Part shown: piece after piece, positions 13,243-24,438 of the stretch
Numbering within the stretch: the first letter of the stretch is position 1
Layout: each line of letters opens with the position of its first letter
NCBI GenBank assembly: GCA_003952965.2
Contig: CM025850.1
Span: 3,335,269 to 3,399,268, forward strand
Length of the DNA stretch: 64,000 nucleotides
Source: Morella rubra
Lineage: Eukaryota > Streptophyta > Magnoliopsida > Fagales > Myricaceae
Direction of reading: 5' to 3'
Program-made: the position numbers and the translations under genes
Notes under the pieces: model-generated
What the model saw: only the letters and a program-made list of their open reading frames with translations
The model's database searches: none
What the model was told of the DNA's origin: nothing

Positions 13243-13560
13243 CAGTCTAAATTTCTAAGATATTTAAATATAAAATTTGATATGATATTATTACGATTCA
13301 GTTTAATATAAGATATTGTTAAATATAAGATATTCATATTTAAATATAATAATATATTTTTTTTATTATGCTTTGTATTTTCTCTATAATTAAATACTTA
13401 TAATATAAAATACAACCATATATAGAATTTTTGTACATATACGTAGATATTTTAAATCAAATCACTTAAATCTTTGTCTCTAATTATTATTTTTCTTCTC
13501 TCTCCATATTATTCTTCAATTATTTACTTTCATTTATCTTTTTCTTCTGTTAACACTTAT
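13243..13560 (+). mobile_element. Second copia-type LTR fossil
   Basis: Parallels the fossil at 12461 and the better-preserved LTR at 49726: AAATTTGATATGATATTATT, AAGATATTGTTAAATATAAG, TGCTTTGTATTTTCTCTATA, then CTCTCCATATTATTCTTCAA. It is degraded, with no internal coding region, and its left edge is uncertain. Likely old. Confidence 0.4.
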
Positions 13561-15915
13561 TGATTCCCTATTCGCTTCCTACAACTGTTTTAACTTTCTA
13601 ATGGATTCAATTTATATGGCTCTAATTTCATTCATGTGTTCTATGTTGGTGTGTTTGTCTTCTCCACAATGAGTGTCCTCATTTTTGGCTACTTTTGGGG
13701 GTATAATTAATCACGTGGCCGCACGGATGGGTGGCACCACTTTGAGGCAACCTGCATGTTCCACTAGAGTACGGAAAGTTCAACAATGTTGAATTTCAAC
13801 CAGGAAATAATCAAATATAGAAAAAAGCAGCAGTGGGTACTCAGAAAAAATTGGTACCATTGGAGAACGATTAGAAAATTCGGCTTCCCAAAATGTTAGA
13901 TATCTAAGCATCATTTGATTATGTCATCTGTGTCTATTCAAAGGAAAAGTAGTATAGTGCTCATGAAGTAGAAAAAGAAAACTATTAAGAAAAGGAAAGA
14001 ACAAACGAAGGGGACAAAGGATAACTTGAAAAATAAGGTGGAAAAATACAAAAATTCTAAAAAATTCAATGGAGCAATGACATCTTTCTTCCCTTTTTTG
14101 GTTGCACACGAACTTGGTGGTTCATGGCGTGAAGCATAATGCAGACACATTAAAAAAAATGAGAAGAAAATTCAAGCTCAACTTCTCATGCAACCTTCTA
14201 CATAACACACTTCCTCCTTTTATCCAAATACTTTTTTTTTTTGTTTTTTCATAATTAAAGAAATTTTACGTGCAAGATCCGCCAGAGTAGGACCAAATTA
14301 GCACATATTCAAATTCTGAACACCAAGAATTGTCTCATATCTCAAGCAGGTAAGTCAGAAAATTCAACCCTTAGCCAACAACATAGAAAGTATACCTACT
14401 TACCAGTTCATATAGTCTATGAAAACTTCTCAAGTATTATGAATAAATTAAAAAATTCGAATCTCAGCCAACAACGTAAAAGATATACCCAATTACGAGT
14501 CGAGACAGCTCTCAAACTTATCCAATCAATTTAGTGCTTTGTAATTTATAGTTTATTTAGTGGGGAAGGGTGGGGGCTCGATGGAGTAGATCTTTCAATT
14601 TTCAACATAAAAAAAATCAAATTGGGCCGGCGGTGGAGCTCTTGTCGTTTGGGTGCATCATCCCTGCCTTCGAGTTCACCAACGCCATATGTCCTCATCA
14701 TCACTTGGTCTGCGACGTACTCGTAATTTGGAGGATAAGTTTGTCACCAGCATTATTCACACGTGATTTTGACAAATCTTCTCAGTTTACTTGACAAGTT
14801 ACCTATCTATCTTCCGTAATGTGAGATGGCTTTTTAGTCTTGAGTTCGGCCTGATTCTTGAAGAAAGGGCTCGATTGGGCCATCAGCTCACCATCAATCC
14901 TAAATCTTTCGATAAAGGACCTTATCTCTCTTCTCCACATCAAAACTTATATCTAGTTTTCTATACCCACGTGCATTTTGTTGTCGGTAGTTGGAAGCAA
15001 AACTGAAGCTGGAAGTAATGGAAGGGACTGGGATGTAACATATTAGGAATGGAATTGCAATGATATTAACACTTCTGTTTTGTATACCAAAGAACTAGCT
15101 AACCCTCTCAAACTCTTCACCATTTCCCCGCTGAGAAAAGAAAGAAAAACCATAAAACTTAATTAGGAAATCAATTGGTTTGGTCTGTCTTAGGATGTAA
15201 TGGGAGGAGAGAGAAGTCAGGATACACAGTTATATATGGTGTTTCGGTTTCGCGATCTCTATCTACTATATAAAAAGTCGAAAAGAGCTACTTCCATCTT
15301 CTCAATCAAAAACCCTGACTGGAGGGTCGTCAATCACCTTGATTAATACCCACAACCTAATTTAAGTATATAGTCTAGCATGACAATGACTAAAATGTCG
15401 TATCATCATTGACTAAAATGATTTTCCAAGGAAGAAATTGTAGTTCTTGACTTATTGCATCAATTTTATTTGAAAAATTATTTCAATTTGTCAGGCGTGT
15501 AATATCAAAATTTCAAGTAAATTTGAGGCCCCATAATCCAAACATATAATGGGCATTTGTTTGTATAATTTTTTGAGGGCTGAAGACATTAGAATGATAT
15601 GAGATATGTAAAAGTTATAACGCAGATGAGATTTGATTCTTCTTAAGTGATGTGATTATCTTCTTGAGCTGAAGAGTGGCTGGAATTAAAACTGCTTTCA
15701 GAGTCTTCTGATATGAATCCAAAACACTAAAAAAAGATCTACTGCCCGCTCTGAAGTAGTAGTACGTTGTGCATTAAGTACTGGTACCTTGCCTTGAAAA
15801 ATCAGTTCGGACAAATGCCACAAGGCGGTAGTAAACCAAGAAAAAGAAGGAAAAACTCGTCAGTCATTTAGCTACCACTCCTTCCCTGTGGACTGACCAG
15901 TTGCCGAGCAACATT
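13561..15915. other. Intergenic DNA upstream of the RimM-family gene
   Basis: No supported gene. A less AT-rich patch at 14560-15010 has two modest open frames (14570-14794 and 14791-15006), but neither resembles a known protein or shows exon structure. The promoter of the RimM-family gene must lie in the last few hundred bases. I found no decisive box there. Confidence 0.4.
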
Positions 15916-18900
15916 ATGCAGAGAGCTTCACCTCTCTGTTCTCCAAACTCGCTTCCTTCGTTTCCTGCTTACCTTCCGACCGGTCATGCACTCGGAGCCC
16001 CTTTTAGAAACCTAGTTTCCCACTCTGTCCACTTGCCCTTGAACCGTCTGCAAAATTTCAGACTTCCACTCCCTACTCTGCATAGCACTGGTAAATTCTA
16101 TTTTTTTTTCTCGGATTTTATTCTATTTTTGATTAGTTATGGTCTTTTGCATTGGGGGTTTGTTTTGTTTTTCGTTTCTGTTGTCTGGGAACTCAGGAAA
16201 AGGGTGAAAGTGGTCAGCTTCATTGGGAATATATGGAGGTGTGATACATATTCCGGATTTCTAGTTTATTTATGTCTTCTATTGGGAATAATATTCTTTT
16301 CTGTGATGGCATGCGCCGTTGCTTGTGACGTAGCTCTGGCTGGATTTCTGTTGAACAAGTATTGCCGTGTTAGAATTCTTCGTCACTTTACGGAGTTCAA
16401 AAATCTTTTTGCTCTGTTGTATATGTCTTGGATTTCTAGATATATTTTTTGAGCTACTTAATATAATTGAACACGTTGAATGTTTGTATACACTATAGAA
16501 AAGGAATATGTACTTTGACTGCATAATTTTGCTGTGTCTCGAATTTGTGAATTTGGTTTATTTCACTTCCCTATCAACTCTGAAGACAGTCGTTAAATGA
16601 ATAAACCTGATACAGAACATATTTATGCAATGTTTATAGAAATATCAGTGTATTGGTAGCTCAGAAGGAGCTTTTATCTATTTATTTATTTTTTTCTGTG
16701 TAATGTAATTTTGGTGCAACAATGTTACTGTTCACAGGTCTGCTTGAAATACTAAAAGTTTTTCTAGATCAAGATTCAATCTCTGATGTGTCTGATATTC
16801 AATTATGGAATGGTTTCAACTTAATTTTTGTTTGCCGCTCCAGCTACCCAAGAGGCTCGTGAAACCTCTATGACTGAATCAGATTTTGTTGAAATTGGGT
16901 ACCTATCCAGTGTTCATGGTCTTCAAGGAGAGATTCGTGTAAAAGCCAGCACTGATTTTCCAGAGTTGCGGTTTTCGAAGGTAAAACAAACAATATCTTT
17001 ATAAGACTTTCAGAACCTGTTGATATTGTCACTCATCCTTGCATGTTGTGAACTAAGTTATGTACAACCATTGTATTAATTTTAGCCTGGGATAAGATGG
17101 TTGAAGCAACGAGTTTTGGGTCGAGAAACAGTTCAAGAAGTTATACTGGTGGAGGGAAGAGGACACCCTGGTCAGAAAGGTTGGATACTTAGATTCAGTG
17201 GGGTTGACACAGTGGACCAGGTGGGCTCTACAAAGAACTTCTGTTTTTCTTTTACATGGCCTGTGTTGTGTTTTCACTTCATATTTACTGCTCTTAGTTA
17301 ATTTGCTTCTGATTCTGTTGAATATGTGGAGAAGGTATCCGTTGATCTTGTTTGTGGATATTTCTAGGTTTAGGAGGAGGTAGAAATACAAGTGTGAGCT
17401 TCCTCAGAGAGTATTCTAGGTTGTTGAATTTTATTCTTAGTCATCCCTCACTGCATTTCTTCATCAACGCAATTGAAATTTGGGATCTCAAAAAATTGAT
17501 AATGGGTTGATTGTGACAAAGAAGGGTAGACAGCTTCAAATTATAATGTAGTCCAAAAATGACTGAACCTTTTTCAAATGGGAACTTCTGTATTCTTCCT
17601 TTGTTGAAGCATACTATTGAAGAGGTGAGCCACAATAACTTGTATTTGGCCTTTTGTTAGAAGATTCTTGTGGAAGTTTACTGCAACTTTAACTTGTATT
17701 CATTGGGTTATTCAATAGAGAAGAAGGACGTTCATGTAAGATTCTGAAATCTCTTTGCTTTATTTAACTTGAGAACAAGCCTATTCCAAATACTATGATA
17801 TTCTATCTGGATTCTTGCTCTTTTTTATTATTATTATTGTTATTATTATGAAACTTATCATTTTTGGTAGTGATGTGGAGAAGCAGTATTTATGTAGTGA
17901 CGACATGGTTTGTGACATTGACATGCATACTTATTGTCCTTATTTTTTGAAATGTCAGGCTAAGCAGCTTATTGGGTCAACTTTACTCGTGAAGGAAGAA
18001 GATAGGCCAGAGTTGGAGGAAGGCGAATTTTATACTCGTGATCTTGTTGGCATGAGAGTTTTTCTTAAGGTTTGTGCTTATTGTGATGATGTTAAAATAA
18101 ATTTCCATGTGTTCTTTTAAGCAATTGTTCCATTAAACTTGTGTGGTCTGACTACCTTTCCCTATGGTGCTTAAAACACAATATGTTAGGTTGTCAGTTA
18201 TATCTATGTACACAAGCATATGCACAGAACAATATAGTCCGCTATCATGATTAGTCTTCTACTGCTGTGGGTCTTCTTACTGTCGTGTTTAGTTTCTATA
18301 CTCCCAATATAATTTTGTGCCACATTTATTCTTCTGCTCTTGTGGCTCCTTTACTGTTTTTTTGGGGGTTATTTTTCTCTTCTTTTTGCAAATCTTGCCT
18401 TTTTTTGGTCGCCTTTGGGCACTCAAGCTATGAGTTTTTGGAGGCATCAATCATACTTATTCTTTCAGGAAACTGGTGAATTTGTGGGAACTGTTGGTCA
18501 CGTTTACAACAGTGGGGCGAGTGATCTTTTACATGTCAAGCTTGATTCATCACTAAATGTGCTGGACAAAACTGGAAAGCCAAGGACGGCAGAAATGGTA
18601 GCATCTGATCACTTTGTGTGGGTACCTTTTGTTGAAGTGATCGTTCCAAATGTTGATATGGATAGAAAAGAAATTCAGATTACACCTCCAAAGGGTCTCC
18701 TCGAGTTAAATTTACGCTTTGACGAGAGGTCCAAGAAAGAAAGGCGGCAGCTTGTGAGGCATACTCATTTGTACTATACTACTTATGGATTAAAGTTATT
18801 GTTTGATATCAACTTCCTCCAAAGACTATATACGTGCATGCTTTATGTCATTATTTGCTATTTTATTGGACTTTTCTTTTTGAAGGATTGGGAATCTGAT

Positions 18901-21900
18901 ACAAAACTTGGGCTTTTCTATTTGTATTTGGATGCTCCAAAGCATCTATGCATTTTTCATTTGTTTTGTCTTTTTTTCTTGCAAGAAGGAGATCCATGCT
19001 TAAACTAGTAGTTTATGGTGGAGGCTTGGACAAATCTGATATTACATATGATATCATATGCAGTAGCATTAAGTATTACTTGTAAAAATATTATTGCACA
19101 CCTAAAAATATGCAATTTGCACCTAGTTCCTCTCATAACACTTGAATTTTTTTTCCCTTTAATACGGGATTGAGAGTAGATTCTGAAGAGAATGAGGCAG
19201 CTTCATGTTCTACATTTTGAGACATGAGTGGACTATCATATTTTTTGAACTGAATTTTATTACATTTCTAGGCAACTATTCAGATGCCTTCTAGAACTTT
19301 TACTGTGGGTCACTACAGTGCATTTGCCAATGCAGACTATTATTCCTTTTCCTCTCATATACTTGCACATATTGGTGTTTGTACGTCTAAGTTTATTCAC
19401 CTTATCATGCAATTCAGGAGTGGAAAGAGAGAAAAAAGTTCCAAAAGCGCCTCATAGCAGCAAAAAAGAAACTTTGTGAAATGGAGCAACAACATGTATT
19501 TCACGGGTTTAGATTTGGGGAGAAAGCCCAAAGGAGCTTGCTTGCTGATCAGATTGTTGGTGTGAATTCCAAGTTGCTTCAACAGGCATTGCAAAATATT
19601 GAGATACCATCCAAGAGGTAAAGTTGTTAGGAATTAATTCCATTTTGTTGGTACAGTTGATCGTGCCATTTATATATTATGGCAATGCATCGTGGGCCCA
19701 TATATACATAAATTTTCTCTGATATGCAATGAATTAATGCTTCGATAAAAGTTCTTTCTGGCATCATCCTAGTTTGAGGAGTTACAGAAATATCTCAGAT
19801 TGCACCAGACTCTGTTCTTCATAGAATGATTTTGCCTAAAGTGAACCTAGAAAGATTATAGAGCAGAAAACAAAAGCATATGCTGATTCAGGTGCACATT
19901 CTGTATTGAAAAATTGGTTTATCCACAATACATAAACTAAAAATGAGAGATAAGGCCACTAGGTTCCAGCAACCCACACTTGACTTCTATAGCTTTGGGC
20001 CTGCTATTTTGATTGTGATCTTCCAACCTACAGGGGAGAAGGCCATTTCCTTTTTGGCCAGTTATGGGGTAAGAGGGATTTGAACCCTAGTACATGACTA
20101 AGCTAATAGCCTGTGATACAGGTCTCCTTCTGGCCCACAATGCCAAGAGTCCTTACTTGGACAGGGTACAAATTTATAAAGGTTGAAACCTGAAAAAATT
20201 GAGAATTGGGTTGCACCATACATATGGAAGTATATACGATAATGGTTTATTTTGGCAAATCAGATGGAGAGGATTGGAATTTGTATCTTTGAAGTCTGAT
20301 ATAAGTTTATAGGAATTGAGCTGCTATATGAGGATTTGACAGGATAGTAATCATTTTCAAAGGGGACGCTCTTCTTATTTTCCTGGTTGAAATCTTCTGA
20401 TACTGAAGTGATGCTTTTGATTGAAGATTGTCATTTATCTTTTGTTTGTACACATGGTTGATTTGTCGTTTATGCATCCACTATTTGAAAGTAATACATG
20501 TTATTGCTAGTTCATTACAATTGTGGGTGTTTCCTTTAGACACTCAACCCGAAATGTTGAACCTTTGACATTCACCCATTTTCTTGCATCAGGTGGAATG
20601 TTACTGAGTTGTTCAGAGCCGCAGAAGCCAAGCTAACAAGTACTCTGAAAATATCAGAGGAATGCTACATTTCTTCTGCGAGTAATGAAAAGCTGGATGC
20701 AAATTGGACTTTTCAAGAAAGGGGCTTGCATCTCATGTCTGAAGGCAAATTGGCTGTTGTTTTAGTTGTGAGTGAAAGTGAGAAACAAGGATGGGGCTCT
20801 GGACTGGATCTTGTTGAATCTGAAAGCGATGGCATTTTACCGCATTCCCTGCTTCAGAAATTCCTTTGTGAGGATCAGGGAGTTGAAGAGGTGATACTCA
20901 TTTCAAGATTTCATTTGTACAGTTCTTTCTTACCAAATGTTGCAAATGTGAAAAGATCTATTTTTTAATGTGTTATTTGATGAAGAATCTATTATTCATG
21001 TGTCATTTCTGATTGTAATGTGTGCTAAAAATTTGTGATTACTTCAGGTTCCATTTATTGCAAGTGATAGGGGATTTCAGTTCTTTATGTGTCAAGATAG
21101 TTTGCTTGCATTCTCCAGCTTCAAATCTTCAGCTTATGCTTCCTTCTTGAAACTACAGCTTTTAAATACTGAATTTTCACCATCTCTATTAAATAATAGG
21201 AATGCTGTTAGTAGAATGGATCTAGGGAGTAGTTTCTGCAGACCCGACATATAGAGCTCTCATTATGTGTCCCAAAACATTGGGGGCACAAAGCCATTTT
21301 AAATGGGTTAATCCCTAAACAATCCCAATTTCTGGTGATAATATCTGAATTTAGGGAATTTGGGGGCACCCCTATGTGAGGGGGGGAGCCCGTGGTCACC
21401 TGTATTCTTTCCCTTGTTAGAAAGTTCAGCTTTAGTGGTTCGGGTGATAAATCAAAGAAAAGGTCAGTAACTGGTATCCTTATATGAATTTCAGTATAGA
21501 CTCTTACTCAAGTGGTCGAATTGTTGAAGCCTAAACATGCTCCAATTTCTTAGCTTGAAATCTACTTGAGTCAGTATTAGTTCTCCACTAAGATAAGGTT
21601 TTGGGTTTTTATTGTTCGCTTTTTCTTAGTCCCATTTAGAGAATGTTTTCCAATGTAGTCTGATGATCTGTATCCGTTGCAGATAGAAGACCTTTCGTCT
21701 GTGCCCCTGATTTTTGTTTCCTCAGCCCGTGGAATTGAAGCTTTAAGAAATCTGTTCTCAGATAATGATTACTTTGGCTTTGAATCCCAAAAGGTCAGTG
21801 TTTTCAGCATGGCATTTTAAAAATACCTCTTCATTATAATTTTGAGATGTGGTGCTCAAGAACTCAATTGCAAATGTGGAGTACTTTTTTCTCTTAATTA

Positions 21901-23075
21901 GTGTTTTCATTCTTATCGTTATCAGGATTGTTATTGTGGACCGTGAGAGGCAATGCCTAACAGCTTTAGTTAGATAATATTGTAGATTTTAATCTTTTAA
22001 GACATTGCTATGTTACAGAGAAGCTGAAACTATAGCCAAGGTCTATCTAATCTGATATAGCAGTTTTCGTGACCTATTACGGGCCTTGCACAGCCACGGC
22101 ATGCTTTGGTCCAATCCCGTCCCAGCCCCTTTGAGATGTGCAATTTGTGCCAATATTTCAAAGAGGGTAAATGTTTGATATTCAATGGGTAAAATGGGAT
22201 ATGGCTTCCTACTTGCGTAGGGGAATGTAACTTGGTCATTTAAAAAAGTCCAAAATTGATAGTGCTTCTTCCGAAATTTGTGATCATCTATGTTCCGGGT
22301 GCTGCTACTTGTCTTTCATATATTCTAATTCTTATTCATAGGTCTGGTTTCTGGAAGAAGAGAAGCTACCGGTTGTTAGCAACTCCTCTGAAGAACAGAA
22401 AAGGCATGAGATTTTGATGAAATCTCCATGGGAAATGCTTCAATCACCTGTTGGTTCTGGTGGAGTTATTAGCTTGCTTTCATCGCACAACATTCCAGAC
22501 GATCTTACCAAACTTGGTGTCGAATACATTGAGGTTAGACATTTATTAATTTTGAATGTCCTGCTATACATGTTGCCTTGAGACTTAAATCTGGAAATCT
22601 GTGGTGTAGATGCATACCACGTAAATATTTCCTCCACGTGCGAACTTCCAAGTTCTTATGTTATAGTGTTTTAAGTAAGCCCTCTGTCAGGCTACATGCC
22701 TAATCTCCCCTTGCGTTCCTGCAGATATGCAGCAGCAGTCAAAGATACATTGGCAGGAACTCGCTTCTCCTTGGGTTTGTTAATTCACGGGAAGCAGATA
22801 TTGGGATCCAAATATCAAAAGAGGTAGTAGAAGATTTTGAGGGAACTTTTGACATGATTTTCTCAATCAACCTTATGAAGAAGTTGACAAGCCGGATTGA
22901 TAAGCTCCAGTTCTTTGCGATTCCAAAGCCCCACTCACATGTTGAGATGGTTGAGAAAGAGTGGGTTGATGTCATCCCCTCGTCTCCTAACTCGTATGAA
23001 CTTTGTTCTACAATTTACAGTTCCCTAAATGCCTCTTCTTCTGATAAGATTTGTGTAGTTGAGATCACTGAGTAA
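15916..23075 (+). CDS. RimM-family ribosome maturation protein with UAP-like C-terminal region, 717 aa, 11 exons
   Basis: Exons: 15916-16090, 16844-16980, 17086-17220, 17959-18069, 18469-18753, 19418-19617, 20593-20890, 21048-21206 (its donor is uncertain), 21683-21793, 22342-22533, 22725-23075. They sum to 2154 nt in frame. Residues 1-60 are rich in Ser, Pro, Leu and Arg with hardly any acidic residues, like a plastid transit peptide. The RimM N-domain starts near residue 73 (FVEIGYLSSVHGLQGEIRV) and continues through EEGEFYTRDLVGM. A PRC-barrel follows (ETGEFVGTVGHVYNSGASDL). RimM assists maturation of the 30S subunit; here that is probably the plastid ribosome. From about residue 360 the protein resembles UDP-N-acetylglucosamine pyrophosphorylases (SDNDYFGFESQKVWFLEEEK, SPVGSGG) but lacks the GGxGTRLG nucleotide loop. 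I recall the same architecture in Arabidopsis At5g46420. ATG 15916 was chosen because the frame upstream has no other ATG. Confidence 0.88.
19950..20130 (-). repeat. tRNA-derived SINE-like remnant in intron 6 of the RimM gene
   Basis: On the minus strand the sequence has an A-box-like TATTAGCTTAGTCATG followed about 20 bp later by a B-box-like GGGTTCAAATCCC (near 20080). This is the head structure of tRNA-derived plant SINEs. Ends are not defined and no poly-A tail or target duplication was recognised. Confidence 0.35.
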
Positions 23076-24323
23076 TATTATTATTATCAGCCAACTAAAT
23101 TTACAGATTTTTTTTTTCTCCCCATTTACAAGTGAGCAGCTGCAAACTAGTAAACTTATCTTTCTCTACCACCGTGTGTAAACTTCATGGTTTCTCAAGC
23201 AGCATCATACACATACCTCCATGGAAAATGAGTTAACTAAAACATATGGTGCTTAGGAGTAATTTGATTATGTTTTTAATAAATCAAAGGTAAATTAACA
23301 TAATTAGTTGACTAATTGAATTACTCTTTTAATAAAGATTTTGTGGTAGTAATTTAAAGGATAAATACACTTTGCATTCTCAAATTGTGGGTTTTGATTT
23401 TTTGCACTCATATGTTATTTTATTATTTTTATGGCATTATATCCATTAATTATTAATTTCAATACTTTACATGTTTTGTTAAAATTTTTCATTAATCTAA
23501 ATGAAAAATGACATTTTGGTGTGCGAAATGAAAATTTTATCTCCAAAGTAATTTGGCCGTGATTATTTTATGAGGGTTAAACGGTAGTTTTAGAGGTCAA
23601 AAATTAACAGGAAAAATTTTAGTAGTGTGTTTAACCTTAATTTCAAAAAGGTCAAACGACACCTGCTATTAAAGAATAAAAACTAATAGAAATGATTACC
23701 GAACTCCAACAACTAAAAGTAGATATTAAAAGCTTATCAAAACAAAACATATTGAAACGTGTCAAAACATTTAAAAAGATTCGAACGTTACGGTGCTCTA
23801 TTTTGAAGCCGAAAAAAGGAAATGTCGTGTATAAATTATTTCAACGAATTTACCAATATTTTAATTATTTACATGTAATTTTTCTAATCTCGGCTTTTAT
23901 ATCTTCGAGAAAAATAAAAATCTTATCTTATTGTTTAGATCACTTTTGTAATAAAGTCGGACTTATTTGACGTGTGTTGTTGGAAGGTTGCATCAATTTA
24001 AAATTTACCAACTCATTTGGTCGATTCCACTCTTATAAATTTATTGAGTTGAATTTTTTCTCGTCATAAAAAAATAAAAATCACATGAATAAAAAAATAA
24101 ATAAAGTAGCTGAAATACAAGATAAATAGATAAAGTAAAATTAGGAATCTTCACAGTAATTATTTTGAGAAAGGATGTTGATTTACCAAGGCAACAGGAT
24201 GGGATAGGAATACAACCTTCAGCCAGATCAGTTTACTCGGGCCCTCCCCCGCGGGTCATATGAACCCTCTTTCCAAACTGACCCGAACCCTCTCAACCCC
24301 ACAACGGCCAAAAAACGATCCTA
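23076..24323. other. Intergenic DNA between the RimM-family gene and UTP7
   Basis: Holds the 3' region of the RimM gene, then AT-rich DNA. A 70-bp stretch at 23257-23326 has inverted ends (GAGTAATT ... AATTACTC) and may be a tiny MITE. From 23357 the sequence GATAAATACACTTTGCAT resembles the start of the element described at 52283. The frame at 23692-23970 has no features of a real protein. Confidence 0.4.
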
Positions 24324-24331
24324 AAACCCTA
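24324..24331 (+). promoter_or_regulatory. telo-box upstream of UTP7
   Basis: AAACCCTA, the plant telo-box, lies 108 bp before the UTP7 start codon. A GGGCCC core (near 24239-24244) lies just upstream and may belong to a site II-type element. This pairing is typical of plant genes for ribosomal proteins and ribosome biogenesis, and it fits the gene call. Confidence 0.55.
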
Positions 24332-24438
24332 CCACCCCCTGGCATTCACCAAGCCCCAGCAATCAAAACCTTAAACCTCACAGAAAGCTTGCATGTTCGT
24401 AGTACTTTTTCAGGGAGGAATTTCTTAGCAAAAACGTA

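Noticed and set aside
14570-15006. Two adjoining open frames in a less AT-rich patch
   Set aside because: No recognised domain, no splice pattern and overlapping shifted frames; most likely chance.
15901-15915. Upstream TTG start for the RimM-family protein
   Set aside because: TTG is not a likely start in a plant nuclear gene. The first ATG in frame at 15916 gives a good transit-peptide-like N-terminus.
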